Shown: piece by piece, positions 42,974 to 51,939 of the stretch | Numbering within the stretch: the first letter of the stretch is position 1 | How the letters are laid out: each line of letters starts with the position of its first letter | Assembly: GCF_005796185.1 (NCBI RefSeq) | Contig: NZ_VAHM01000020.1 | Coordinates: 1-64,000 of the forward strand | DNA from: Pseudarthrobacter sp. NamB4 | GTDB lineage: Bacteria > Actinomycetota > Actinomycetes > Actinomycetales > Micrococcaceae | Reading direction: 5' to 3' | Length of the DNA stretch: 64,000 nucleotides | Notes under the pieces: model-generated | What the model saw: only the letters and a program-made list of their open reading frames with translations | What the model was told of the DNA's origin: nothing | Database searches by the model: none | Program-made: the position numbers and the translations under genes

Positions 42974-43037
42974 GGCACAAACGCCAGGAACTTCCGGCGA
43001 CGACGGGTGTCCGCGTCGCCGGAAGAACCTGTGCCTT
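42972..43037. terminator. long bidirectional terminator hairpin
   Basis: Inner stem CTTCCGGCGACG (42991-43002) with CGTCGCCGGAAG (43014-43025) is perfect; outer arms AAGGCACA (42972-42979) and TGTGCCTT (43030-43037) add a second helix. It separates the convergent hydrolase and GAF-ANTAR genes. Confidence 0.72.
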
Positions 43038-43038
43038 G

Positions 43039-43782
43039 CTACCCGTCGTAGTGCGTGTGTGCCGGGCCCTGCCCCAGGGAGTTGACCACCGCTGCCGCAA
43101 CGTCGTGCAGCTTGGAGTTACGGGTGCTGGACGCGGTCTTCAGGATGTCAAAGGCGTCCTGCTGACTGCACCGGTTCTGGGCCATGATGATGCCCACGGC
43201 CATGTCGATCACCGTCCGGGATTCAAGGGTTGCCCGGAGGTTGGCGGCGGTCTCGCTGTAGTGGGCAAAGCGGACGGCGAGCCGCAGGGCCAAGGATGTC
43301 TGGCTGACAAAATCCTCGGCAAATTCCAGCATGCGGGGCCCAAAACGCTCGGGGCGCCGGGAGTACAGGAGCAAAGCCGCCTTCGTTTCGCCCTCCAGCC
43401 GGAAAGGCAACGCAAGGACGGATCGGACGCCCTGGGCCAGCACGGCGGAGGAATAGTCGGGCCAGCGGCCGTCACGCTGAGCATCCGGTATGTGGATGGT
43501 CTCCTGTACCGTGGAGGCCGTCATGCCCGGCGTCCCGCTGAAGCCGCACTCAACCTGCGCGATGGCCTTTGCCTCTGCACTGCTGCTGGCCACCGTGGCG
43601 GCCTTGCGCTGGCGCAGCAGCGTGATGGCGCACATCATTTCGTCGCCGGGCTCGGAAAGGTTCCGCGCGGCCACCTGTGCCAGCTCGTTAAGGAAGTCCT
43701 CAACATCAGAGCTGTTGAGAACCAGTTCATGCAGGCGTTCGGTGATGGATGTATCAGGTTTTGCTGTTGACTCGCTGGCCAC
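43039..43782 (-). CDS. GAF-ANTAR transcription antitermination regulator (outside the array)
   Basis: 247 aa. GAF about residues 15-170 (VECGFSGTPGMTASTVQETI, RSVLALPFRLEGETKAALLL) and ANTAR about 185-240 (LRATLESRTVIDMAVGIIMA, QNRCSQQDAFDILKTASSTR). Unlike the array copies its GAF lacks the G-D-G-P-C-L loop (it reads GTPGMT), so it probably senses differently. GTG 43782. No small partner gene beside it. Confidence 0.9.
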   Translation of the reverse strand: MASESTAKPDTSITERLHELVLNSSDVEDFLNELAQVAARNLSEPGDEMMCAITLLRQRKAATVASSSAEAKAIAQVECGFSGTPGMTASTVQETIHIPDAQRDGRWPDYSSAVLAQGVRSVLALPFRLEGETKAALLLYSRRPERFGPRMLEFAEDFVSQTSLALRLAVRFAHYSETAANLRATLESRTVIDMAVGIIMAQNRCSQQDAFDILKTASSTRNSKLHDVAAAVVNSLGQGPAHTHYDG

Positions 43783-44073
43783 GGTTTCTTAGTGCCATTC
43801 GCTCAGGTCAAAACGACCCGCACCTACAGCCGGCCCAAAATGCCGGGAGCCTGTGCAGGTCGCTGGATCGACGAACTTTCCAACGGCCTGCTGCTAAACC
43901 TATCCAGAAGTATATACATCCTTAGGAGCCGTCAAGCGTCAGACCGGCATGCCGGTGGGGTCCTCTGGCGCAGGCCACCGGCACCGGGCAGAATGAAGCG
44001 GGTGCCGCTGCCCCGGCGGCTGACCCACCACAGCGGCCCGCCCGCCCCGGACGGGCAGGAAGTTGGACAGGAC

Positions 44074-44667
44074 ATGACCAGGCTTCTCATCATCGGTCCG
44101 CCGGGCTCCGGCAAAGGAACGCAGGCGGAACATATTGCCCGGCACTTTGGCATCCCGGCGGTGTCCACCGGGGAGATCTTCCGGACCAACGTCAGCGAGG
44201 AAACCGAACTGGGCATCAAGGCTGCCGGCTACCTCGACGGCGGCACTTTCGTTCCCGACCGCCTCACCAATGCGCTGGTGAGGGACCGCCTCCTGAAGGA
44301 AGACCTGCAGGCAGGCTTCCTGCTGGATGGCTACCCGCGGACGGGGCCCCAGGTGATGGAGCTGGACGACATGCTCGCCGCCCAGGGGCTGGCCCTGGAC
44401 GCCGTCATTGAACTGCACGCCCCTGATGACGAGCTGGAGCAGCGGATGCGAGGCCGCGCTGCGGACCAGGGCCGCACGGACGACACGGTGGACGTGTTCC
44501 GGCGCCGGCTGGATCTCTACCACCGCGAGACGCATGAAGTAGTCTCGGTCTACGCGGGCAGGGGATTACTCGTCTCCGTGAACGGCAGCGGAGACCCTGG
44601 CGACATCACCGGGCGTGCGATCGCCGCCGTCGAAAAGTTCCTGGCAACCCCGCGTCCCGGCGCCTGA
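44074..44667 (+). CDS. adk: adenylate kinase (second, short-lid type)
   Basis: 197 aa. P-loop GPPGSGKGTQAEHIA, AMP-binding STGEIFRTNV and FLLDGYPRTGPQVMELD, lid region reduced to MRGRAADQGRTDDTVDVFRR. ATP + AMP = 2 ADP. The essential actinobacterial adk normally lies in the secY ribosomal-protein cluster, which is not here, so this is probably an additional copy (inference). ATG 44074 is preceded by GGACAGGAC. Confidence 0.88.
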   Translation: MTRLLIIGPPGSGKGTQAEHIARHFGIPAVSTGEIFRTNVSEETELGIKAAGYLDGGTFVPDRLTNALVRDRLLKEDLQAGFLLDGYPRTGPQVMELDDMLAAQGLALDAVIELHAPDDELEQRMRGRAADQGRTDDTVDVFRRRLDLYHRETHEVVSVYAGRGLLVSVNGSGDPGDITGRAIAAVEKFLATPRPGA

Positions 44668-44700
44668 ACGGGCCTGAGCCACCAACACGAAGGAAAACTG

Positions 44701-45567
44701 ATGAGAATTGCGGTCACCGGAGGAAGCGGAAAACTGGGGCGGCACGTTGTCCGGAGGCTGATCGGGGACGGCCACCAGGTCCTCAACCTTGACCGGGCCG
44801 GGGCGCGGAGCCCGGGGCTGGTGGTGGTGGACCTGCGCAACTACGGCCAGGTGCTGGACGTCATGCTGGGCGTCGACGACCGGCACGAGGGTTTCGACGC
44901 CGTGGTGCACCTGGGTGCCATTCCCGCTCCCGGCATCATGCCTGATGCGGCGACGTTCGAGAACAACATGCTTTCCACCTACAACGTTTTCCAGGCTGCA
45001 CGCCGGGCGGGCATCAAGAAGGTGGTGCATGCCTCCAGCGAGACCGTGCTGGGACTGCCGTTCGACGTGGATCCGCCGTACATCCCGGTGGACGAGGAAT
45101 ACCCTGCCCGGCCCGAAAGCACCTACTCCCTGGTAAAGCACCTGGAGGAGCAGATGGCGGTGGAGCTGACGCGCTGGGACCCGGAACTGAGCATTGTGGC
45201 GCTGAGGTTCTCCAACGTCATGGATGTTGCCGACTACGAGCATTTCCCGTCCTTCAACTCCGATGCCGCCCTGCGGAAATGGAACCTCTGGGGATACATT
45301 GACGGCCGGGACGGCGCGCAGGCCGTGGTCAGGGCGCTCGAAAACGGAAAACCGGGTTTTGAGGCGTTCATCATCGCCAACGCGGACACTGTCATGAGCC
45401 GGTCCAGCGCCGAGCTGGCAGCGGAAGAGTTCCCGTCGGTGAAGGTGACCAGGGAACTGGGAGAACACGAGACCATGCTGTCCATTGACAAGGCGCGGCG
45501 GTTGCTGGGCTTCGAGCCGGAACACACCTGGCGGAACCACTGGCAGGACCCGGCCGCCGTGTCTTAG
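44701..45567 (+). CDS. NAD-dependent epimerase/dehydratase-family protein
   Basis: 288 aa extended SDR. N-terminal TGGSGKLGRHVVRRLIGDG (TGxxGxxG), then VVDLRNYGQ, the Ser of HASSETVLG and the catalytic YSLVK pair. The C-terminal half binds an unidentified substrate. It starts 33 bp after the adenylate kinase stop, so probably one transcript. Confidence 0.87.
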   Translation: MRIAVTGGSGKLGRHVVRRLIGDGHQVLNLDRAGARSPGLVVVDLRNYGQVLDVMLGVDDRHEGFDAVVHLGAIPAPGIMPDAATFENNMLSTYNVFQAARRAGIKKVVHASSETVLGLPFDVDPPYIPVDEEYPARPESTYSLVKHLEEQMAVELTRWDPELSIVALRFSNVMDVADYEHFPSFNSDAALRKWNLWGYIDGRDGAQAVVRALENGKPGFEAFIIANADTVMSRSSAELAAEEFPSVKVTRELGEHETMLSIDKARRLLGFEPEHTWRNHWQDPAAVS

Positions 45568-45674
45568 AGCCAGGGAAACCGGCCCGGCACAGCAATCACC
45601 AAGGGTTGCCGCAGGATCCTGCAAAGACCCCCTCGCAGCCCGATTCCGGCTTCTATCCTCATTGGTGAGGGCGG

Positions 45675-47540
45675 GTGTATCTCCCGCTCCCGCAGCCCAC
45701 AACGCCAAACGAGGACCCCAAAATTCGTACTCAATCCTTTTTGCTGCCTGCCGCCGCAGTGCTGGCCTCCGCCGTCGTCCTTTCCGCATCCCCCTCCGCC
45801 GTGGCCGCTCCGCCGGCTGACACCGGTACCGCCGGCCGCTACATCGTCCAGTACCCAGCCGGTGCCAACGTGGCCGAGGAGGCGGCGGGGCTGCGGGCCC
45901 AGGGACTCGCCGTCGGGCGGACCTTCAGCCATGCCCTCAAGGGAGCGGTGGTGACCGCCAACCCTGCCCAGGCTGCCGCCCTTGCCAGGTCCGGCCGGGT
46001 CGTGTCCGTGGAGGCAGATGCTCCCGTCAGCATTTCCGCAACCCAGCAGCCCGCACCCTGGGGCCTGGACAGGGTGGACCAGAGGCCGCTGCCGCTCACC
46101 GGCTCCTACTCCTGGACCTCCTCGGGAGCAGGCGTGACTGCCTACGTGGTGGACACCGGGGTCCTGGCCTCGCACACCGACTTCGCGGGCCGCATCACAG
46201 CCGGGTGGACCGCCGTGGCTGACGGCAGGGGATCCGGCGACTGCAACGGCCACGGCACGCATGTGGCCGGGACGGTGGCCGGGACCACCTACGGTGTGGC
46301 CAAGGGTGCCACCGTAGTGCCCGTCCGGGTGCTCGACTGCAACGGATCCGGCTACAACTCAGACGTGGTGGCTGGCCTCGACTGGGTGGCAGCCCACCAC
46401 GCAGCAGGGGTTCCGGCGGTGGTGAACCTCAGCCTGGGTGGATCCGCAAGCTCGGCCGTGGACACAGCCATCCAGGCAGTCACGAACGACGGCGTCACAG
46501 CAGTGGTTGCCGCCGGCAACTCCGCCGTGGACGCGTGCGGAAGTTCCCCTGCACGGGTTCCGGCAGCGGTGACGGTGGCTGCAAGCGACTCCTCTGACAG
46601 GCAGGCGTCCTTCTCCAACTTCGGTTCCTGCGTAGACCTCTACGCCCCCGGAGTGGGCATCAGCTCGGCCTACCACACGTCCTCCGGGGCAACGGCGTCG
46701 ATGTCCGGTACCTCCATGGCAGCACCGCACGCCGCCGGGGCCGCTGCATTGCTGCTGGCGCAAAACCCGGCGCTCACCCCCGCCCAGGTGGCCGGAACCC
46801 TCACGTCCAACGCAACCACTGGAGTCATTGCCGGTGCCGCCAGCGGAACGCCGAACCGGCTGCTGTACTCCGGCGCGGTGTCTGCTCCTGCACCCGCCCC
46901 AGCCCCCACCGTCACGGCCGTGACTCCCGGCGCCAACGCCACTTCAGTGGGTACCGGCACCAACGTGGCCGCAACTTTCAGCACCGCCGTCCAGGGAGTG
47001 AGCAGCGGAACATTCCTGCTCAAGAACGCGGCCGGCAGCACCATCCCTGCCGCTGTCACCTACAACGCGACCACCCGGACCGCCACCCTTGACCCCTCGG
47101 CCAGCCTCGCCGCGGACACAACCTACACCGCCACGCTGGTGGGCGGGAGCTCGGCCATTCGGGACACGGCAGGAACCCCGCTGGCATCGGTCAACTGGAC
47201 CTTCCTGACCGGCCCGGCGCCCGTCGTCACCGGCACCACCCCCGGCAGCAACGCGTCACTGGTACGGCGTGGCAATAACATCAGCGTGACCTTCAGCGAA
47301 GCAGTCCAGGGCGTCAACGGAACCACCTTCACGCTGCGCAATGCCGCCACCGGAACACTGGTACCGGCCTCCGTGTTCCGCAACGGCACCACCAACCAGT
47401 GGATCCTCGACCCCCAGCAGGCATTGGCCGCCAAGACCAAGTACACCGTGGCGGTCACCGGCGGCGAAACATCCATCCGTGACCTCGCCGGCAACCAGCT
47501 GGCAAGCCGGACCTGGCAGTTCACCACCGGGTCCTACTAG
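45675..47540 (+). CDS. secreted subtilisin-like protease with two Ig-like repeats
   Basis: Proteinase-K-type S8 protease. Signal peptide ([20 protein letters not shown] then AVA|A), I9 propeptide ([20 protein letters not shown]), catalytic domain with Asp (TAYVVDTGV), His ([12 protein letters not shown]), oxyanion Asn (VAAGNSAV) and Ser ([16 protein letters not shown]), then two Big_5-type domains of about 100 residues. GTG 45675 is the first usual start, but GAGGA lies exactly 7 bases before an in-frame ATT at 45723 that would give the clean signal peptide beginning (M)RTQSFLLP. The first 16 residues are probably untranslated. Extracellular endopeptidase. Confidence 0.9.
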   Translation: MYLPLPQPTTPNEDPKIRTQSFLLPAAAVLASAVVLSASPSAVAAPPADTGTAGRYIVQYPAGANVAEEAAGLRAQGLAVGRTFSHALKGAVVTANPAQAAALARSGRVVSVEADAPVSISATQQPAPWGLDRVDQRPLPLTGSYSWTSSGAGVTAYVVDTGVLASHTDFAGRITAGWTAVADGRGSGDCNGHGTHVAGTVAGTTYGVAKGATVVPVRVLDCNGSGYNSDVVAGLDWVAAHHAAGVPAVVNLSLGGSASSAVDTAIQAVTNDGVTAVVAAGNSAVDACGSSPARVPAAVTVAASDSSDRQASFSNFGSCVDLYAPGVGISSAYHTSSGATASMSGTSMAAPHAAGAAALLLAQNPALTPAQVAGTLTSNATTGVIAGAASGTPNRLLYSGAVSAPAPAPAPTVTAVTPGANATSVGTGTNVAATFSTAVQGVSSGTFLLKNAAGSTIPAAVTYNATTRTATLDPSASLAADTTYTATLVGGSSAIRDTAGTPLASVNWTFLTGPAPVVTGTTPGSNASLVRRGNNISVTFSEAVQGVNGTTFTLRNAATGTLVPASVFRNGTTNQWILDPQQALAAKTKYTVAVTGGETSIRDLAGNQLASRTWQFTTGSY

Positions 47541-47594
47541 GCGGGATAGTCTTCACCCCAAGCACTTCATCGGGGCGCAGGGACGGGCACCACA

Positions 47595-48395
47595 GTGGGA
47601 CAGCAGGGATCGGCAGGCTCGGGAGCCACTGGGCAAAGTCCTGGGAAGTGGCGCGTCTTCCACGACAAGTTCGTGGTGGAAGAGCGCTACATGGATCCGG
47701 CTGACCGGCGAGGCCTCTACCGCGCAGCCATCATTCTGGCGGCAGCCGGGGTGGCGCTGTTTGCCGCCACCCTGATCAGCGTGCTGCAGGCTGACGGGCT
47801 GTCCGCAGCCGATGGGCCGGTACGGGACTGGCTCCTGGGGGTGAGGTCACAGGCCCTGACGGTGGTCATGATCTTCCTGGCTGTGGTCTTCGGCCCGATT
47901 GCCCTGCCCATCATCGTCCTGGTGGTGGTTGTCTGGTGGGGACTCGCGGCGAAGCATGCGTGGCGCCCCATCCTGCTCGCCTCGGCGATGATCACCGGCG
48001 TGATCACTTCCCAGATCATCCTCCAGATCGTGCGGCGTTCCCGGCCGCCCGTCGACCAGATGCTGTTCGGGATCGACCACACGTTTTCTTTCCCGTCGGG
48101 GCATGTCCTGGGCGCCTGCGACTTCCTCCTGGTGGGGGCCTTCCTGGTCTACTCACGGCGCAGCAATCCCCAGGCTGCGGTCCTGGGCTTCGCCGGGGCA
48201 GGAATCGGCATTTTCCTCGCCGCCGTAAGCCGGTTGTACCTGGGCTACCACTGGCTCAGCGACACCCTTGCATCGGTGTCGCTGTCACTGGTCATCCTCG
48301 GCGGCGTCATCGCCCTGGATACCTGGCGCACTGCCAGGGTGCCGGGGGAACGGATCGCCGGGACGTTCTCTAAGGCGGAATCGCCCCGGGACTAA
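47595..48395 (+). CDS. PAP2-family membrane phosphatase
   Basis: 266 aa with about six membrane helices. The three-part phosphatase signature is complete: QIVRRSRPP (KxxxxxxRP-like), SFPSGHVLGACDF and SRLYLGYHWLSD. These act on lipid phosphates (phosphatidate, undecaprenyl diphosphate) at the outer face. GTG 47595 is the apparent start; the first 30 residues are a soluble lead-in and an internal ATG at 47691 is possible. Confidence 0.9.
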   Translation: MGQQGSAGSGATGQSPGKWRVFHDKFVVEERYMDPADRRGLYRAAIILAAAGVALFAATLISVLQADGLSAADGPVRDWLLGVRSQALTVVMIFLAVVFGPIALPIIVLVVVVWWGLAAKHAWRPILLASAMITGVITSQIILQIVRRSRPPVDQMLFGIDHTFSFPSGHVLGACDFLLVGAFLVYSRRSNPQAAVLGFAGAGIGIFLAAVSRLYLGYHWLSDTLASVSLSLVILGGVIALDTWRTARVPGERIAGTFSKAESPRD

Positions 48396-48415
48396 GGCGC
48401 GCGCTCACTGTGCCC

Positions 48416-48736
48416 TCAGCCGGGCGGCTTCGACCGGGCCCGCTTCAGTGCACGGTGCAGCTTCACGTTGGCAGCCTCAAGCTCCAGCACCTTGGCTACT
48501 CCCGCAAGGTTGAGTCCCTGTTCCAGGAGTTCGCCGATCCGCAGCAGGACGGCGATGTCGTCGTCGCTGTACTGGCGGGTGCCGCCCGAAGTGCGCGACG
48601 GCGTCAGCAGTCCCTTGGTTTCATAAAGCCGGATGTTCTGCTGGCCGGTCCCTGCCAGCTTGGCCGCGACCGAGATGGCATACAGCGCCCGGCTGCTGTC
48701 GCCGCCTCTGGCCCGTCCGGCCTGCTGCTCTGCCAT
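48416..48736 (-). CDS. MerR-family regulator, HspR-like
   Basis: 106 aa. MerR winged helix: ALYAISVAAKLAGTGQQNIR, LYETKGLLTPSRTSGGTRQY, SDDDIAVLLRIGELLEQGLN. The short length and its place divergent from an hsp20 gene fit HspR, the repressor of chaperone genes, although the promoter does not show the classical HAIR sequence. The C-terminus is basic (LKRARSKPPG). Confidence 0.87.
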   Translation of the reverse strand: MAEQQAGRARGGDSSRALYAISVAAKLAGTGQQNIRLYETKGLLTPSRTSGGTRQYSDDDIAVLLRIGELLEQGLNLAGVAKVLELEAANVKLHRALKRARSKPPG

Positions 48737-48794
48737 AGGTTCTCCAGAGTCCGTCCGTAGGTCTTGCCTTAGTTTCCCACGAGTGCTATAAAAA

Positions 48795-48831
48795 ATCTAT
48801 ATCAACCACCATAGATCATGGGGAGTTGATA
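48795..48831. promoter_or_regulatory. inverted repeats in the hspR-like/hsp20 divergent promoter
   Basis: ATCTAT (48795-48800) with ATAGAT (48811-48816), and TATCAAC (48800-48806) with GTTGATA (48825-48831), are overlapping perfect inverted repeats in an AT-rich stretch. Candidate operator of the MerR-family protein. Confidence 0.5.
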
Positions 48832-48870
48832 GGACAGGGGTTCTACACCTACAAAGCTGAAGGAGTGGAA

Positions 48871-49299
48871 ATGATGTTGATGCGCACGGACCCGTTCCGT
48901 GAGCTGGACCGGCTCACGCAGCAGGTCTTTGGAACAGCTGCCCGCCCGGCCGCCATGCCAATGGATGCCTGGCAGGAGGACGGCCATTTCGTGGTGGCGT
49001 TCGACCTGCCCGGCGTGAAGATGGAATCGCTGGACCTGAACGTCGAACGCAACGTCCTCACGGTCCGGGCGGAGCGCAAGGATCCCACCCAGCCCAACGT
49101 GGAGCTGGTGGCCTCCGAACGTCCCCGGGGTGTGTTCAGCCGGCAGCTGATCCTCGGCGACACCCTGGATACTGACAACATCAAGGCCAGTTACGATCAG
49201 GGCGTGCTGACCCTGCGGATCCCGGTGGCTGAACAGGCGAAGCCACGCAAGATCGAGATCCAGACGCAGCAAAGCGAAATGCACCAGATCGGAACCTAG
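48871..49299 (+). CDS. Hsp20/alpha-crystallin small heat-shock protein
   Basis: 142 aa. Alpha-crystallin domain about residues 35-130: [30 protein letters not shown], then the conserved [14 protein letters not shown] (A-x-x-x-G-x-L). [14 protein letters not shown] at the N-terminus is typical of the actinobacterial branch. AGGAG lies 5 bases before ATG 48871, or 8 before ATG 48874. Holds unfolding proteins; regulated by the divergent HspR-like protein (inference). Confidence 0.93.
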   Translation: MMLMRTDPFRELDRLTQQVFGTAARPAAMPMDAWQEDGHFVVAFDLPGVKMESLDLNVERNVLTVRAERKDPTQPNVELVASERPRGVFSRQLILGDTLDTDNIKASYDQGVLTLRIPVAEQAKPRKIEIQTQQSEMHQIGT

Positions 49300-49304
49300 C
49301 CACA

Positions 49305-49350
49305 GCCGGCGGGCGCGGGCAGTGCTGGTGCATTGCCCGCGCCCGCCGGC
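49305..49350 (+). terminator. terminator after hsp20
   Basis: Perfect 17-bp stem (49305-49321 with 49334-49350), loop of 12, followed by AGTCTTTCC. Confidence 0.8.
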
Positions 49351-49410
49351 AGTCTTTCCCGGACGGCGCCGCCAATATCCAGCGCCGGCCCAGCGGAAAA
49401 GGTCCGCACC

Positions 49411-49734
49411 ATGACAGACACACCCGACTATTACGCGATCCTGCGGGTGCAGCCGCAAGCCAGCCAACAGGAGATTTCGCGTGCTTACCGCGCCCTGATG
49501 CGCAACCACCATCCCGATGTGGACGGCGGGACCACGCCGGAAGAGGAGCTCCTGGACATCATGCAGGCCTTCACTGTCCTGCGTGATCCGGCACGCCGCG
49601 CGGCCTATGACAAACAACGCGCCCCCGCCGCCGGGCAGGCCACTCCCGTGCGGAAGGTCGGCAGCCCCGGCAAATCCACCGGTCCTGCCATCAGAATTAC
49701 GCCGGTGCGGTGGGAAAGCGGGCCATGGGCCTGA
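49411..49734 (+). CDS. small J-domain (DnaJ-like) co-chaperone
   Basis: 107 aa. The J domain fills residues 4-70: YYAILRVQPQASQQEISRAY, HPD motif in NHHPDVDGG, then LLDIMQAFTVLRDPARRAAY. There is no zinc-finger or substrate-binding domain; the short tail is basic (PVRKVGSPGKS). It would stimulate a DnaK-type ATPase. Location behind hsp20 suggests joint stress expression although a terminator separates them. Confidence 0.9.
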   Translation: MTDTPDYYAILRVQPQASQQEISRAYRALMRNHHPDVDGGTTPEEELLDIMQAFTVLRDPARRAAYDKQRAPAAGQATPVRKVGSPGKSTGPAIRITPVRWESGPWA

Positions 49735-49798
49735 CGGATCGGGGCTTGGCAGTAGGGGGCACGGCACAACGACTAACCGCGAGGAGGCGGAGAACTGA

Positions 49799-50176
49799 AT
49801 GAGCGAGTGGCGCCGCTACGACTCACACCTGATCCCGGCATTCCACGAGCGCTTTGAACAGCGCTGGGGCGCAGGCACTGCTCCCTTCCTGGACCCCGAA
49901 GCGCATGAGCAGCCGCTGCCGCGGGCACAGTGGATCAACCCGGCAACCGGCGCTGCGCTCGCTGTTGTCCCTGTTTGGACCGCAGACGAAACGCAGCAGC
50001 GGTCGTTTGGCGTTTTCTACCTGCCGCCTGCGGGGGACATCTGGATGCTCCGCCCCGGCTACACGGGATACTTGGAGCCCGCGGACGGGGAAAGTGAACA
50101 CCTGCTGGCCCTCCGCAATGATGCCTTCCGGAAGGCGGTTGCCCATGCCAAGGAATTCCTCTTCGGCTCTCTGTAG
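49799..50176 (+). CDS. hypothetical protein, soluble
   Basis: 125 aa, starting MSEWRRYDSHLIPAFHERFE. Trp/Tyr-rich with a compact mixed composition (RAQWINPATGAALAVVPVW, SFGVFYLPPAGDIWMLRPGY). GAGGAGGCGGAG precedes the ATG. I do not recognise a family. It lies 64 bp after the J-domain gene and may share its transcript. Confidence 0.68.
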   Translation: MSEWRRYDSHLIPAFHERFEQRWGAGTAPFLDPEAHEQPLPRAQWINPATGAALAVVPVWTADETQQRSFGVFYLPPAGDIWMLRPGYTGYLEPADGESEHLLALRNDAFRKAVAHAKEFLFGSL

Positions 50177-50284
50177 GCAGGCTTTTCTGTCATCAGGCCC
50201 GCCGCGCCGTGCCCCGCTCGTCCCGCGTCCTTTGCTGTGGCATCCTGAGACGTACTTATCCACGCTCCGTCGCAAAGGCCCCCG

Positions 50285-51865
50285 ATGCACATCACCGCCA
50301 AAGACCTCGCCGCACTCATTCCCCCTGGATTCACCCTGGGCGTGGCCACTGCGGCGTTCCAGATTGAAGGGGCCCTGGATGAGGACGGCCGCGGTCCGGC
50401 GGGCTGGGATGTCTTCGCCGCAAAGGACGGTGCCATCGTCGAAAACCACAGCCCCGTAACAGCCTGCGACCACTACCACCGCATGCCGCAGGACGTTGCC
50501 CTGATGAAGCAGTTGGGCGTGGACTCCTACCGGTTCTCTTTCGCCTGGCCCCGGATCCAGCCCACCGGGAGCGGGGCCGCCAACCCTGCCGGACTGGACT
50601 TCTACGACAGGCTCCTGGACGAATTGCTGGCCAACGGCATTTCGCCCATGGCCACCATCTACCACTGGGACACCCCACTGGCGCTGGACGAGGCCGGCGG
50701 CTGGATGAACCGCGACACCGCCTACCGCCTGGGGGACTACGCCGCCATCCTCGCGGACAGGTTCGGCGACAGGGTGGCCAGGTGGGTCACCGTCAACGAG
50801 CCGGCCACTGTCAGCACCAACGGCTACTCCCTTGGCCTGCATTCACCCGGGAAGGAACTCGTTTTGGGCGCCTTCCCCACCGTGCACCACCAGCTGCTGG
50901 GGCACGGGCTTGCTGTGCAGGCCCTGCGGGCGGCAAACGTGCCCGGTGAGATTGGGATAACCAACGTCTACTCGCCCATGGTGCCCAACTCCATCAATCC
51001 CCTTGACCGGATCAGCGCGGGGCTGATGGACCTCGCCCAGAACCGTCTCTACGCGGACCCGGTGCTGACCGGAAAGTATCCGGACCTGATCAGGGCGGCC
51101 AAGTTCTTCAGCTCATTCGAGCACCCCGAGGAGGACATGGAGCTCATCTCCCAGCCCCTCGACTTCTATGGCCTGAACTACTACATGCCCACCAAGGTGG
51201 CGGTAGGGCCGGGCGGCGGCGCAGTTCCCGCCAGCATGGCCGAGGCGATGGGCAGCGACCTGAGCGCGGCGGGCAGCGGCGGCACTCCTTTCCACGTGGA
51301 GACGTGGCCGGAGGCGGACATCACTTCCTACGGCTGGCCGGTGAAGCCGGAGTACATGTCGGTAGCGCTGAAGGAGATGGCTGAGCGCTACCCCAACCTG
51401 CCGCCGGTCATCATCACCGAGGGCGGAGCGAGCTTCGAGGACATCATCGTGCGGGACAAGTCCACGAACACCAAGTTCATTCCGGACGAGCGCCGGCTCA
51501 AATACCTCTCGGACCACCTGGAGACAGCACTGCGGGCCACGACCCCGGGCGGCGAAGCTGAGTCGGTTGACCTGCGCGGCTATTACGTCTGGTCGCTTCT
51601 GGACAACTTTGAGTGGTCTGCCGGCTACAACCAGCCCTTTGGGCTCCTGCACGTGGATTTCGACACCCTCGAGCGGACGCCCAAGGCGTCCTACTTCTGG
51701 TTCCAGGAACTCATCGAGGAGCGCGACCTGGCGGTGGCGGCAGCTGCCGCGATTGCCGGGGCGATGGCCGGGGACCCCATCGAGGTCGACGTTATCGGCG
51801 CGGAAGTCCCGGGCACTGACGACGTTCCCGACGACGGCGTCCCGGTCCTGGGTGCCAGCGCTTAG
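50285..51865 (+). CDS. GH1 beta-glucosidase
   Basis: 526 aa, longer than the usual ~450-480. GH1 marks: FTLGVATAAFQIEGALDEDG, YRFSFAWPRIQP, ATIYHWDTPLALD, acid/base TVNEPA (Glu 172), YGLNYY-type LNYYMP, nucleophile IITEGGASFED (Glu 379) and YYVWSLLDNFEWSAGYN. The residue after the nucleophile is Gly where nearly all GH1 have Asn (TENG). A 40-residue acidic Ala/Asp/Val-rich tail follows the barrel. Intracellular, hydrolysing beta-glucosides or related disaccharides. Confidence 0.93.
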   Translation: MHITAKDLAALIPPGFTLGVATAAFQIEGALDEDGRGPAGWDVFAAKDGAIVENHSPVTACDHYHRMPQDVALMKQLGVDSYRFSFAWPRIQPTGSGAANPAGLDFYDRLLDELLANGISPMATIYHWDTPLALDEAGGWMNRDTAYRLGDYAAILADRFGDRVARWVTVNEPATVSTNGYSLGLHSPGKELVLGAFPTVHHQLLGHGLAVQALRAANVPGEIGITNVYSPMVPNSINPLDRISAGLMDLAQNRLYADPVLTGKYPDLIRAAKFFSSFEHPEEDMELISQPLDFYGLNYYMPTKVAVGPGGGAVPASMAEAMGSDLSAAGSGGTPFHVETWPEADITSYGWPVKPEYMSVALKEMAERYPNLPPVIITEGGASFEDIIVRDKSTNTKFIPDERRLKYLSDHLETALRATTPGGEAESVDLRGYYVWSLLDNFEWSAGYNQPFGLLHVDFDTLERTPKASYFWFQELIEERDLAVAAAAAIAGAMAGDPIEVDVIGAEVPGTDDVPDDGVPVLGASA

Positions 51866-51939
51866 GACCGGGGTGCCTGGGCCAGTCGTACGGGCTGGTT
51901 CAGGGCTGTACTGAATGGCTCAGAGCCGTATTGGCCGGC

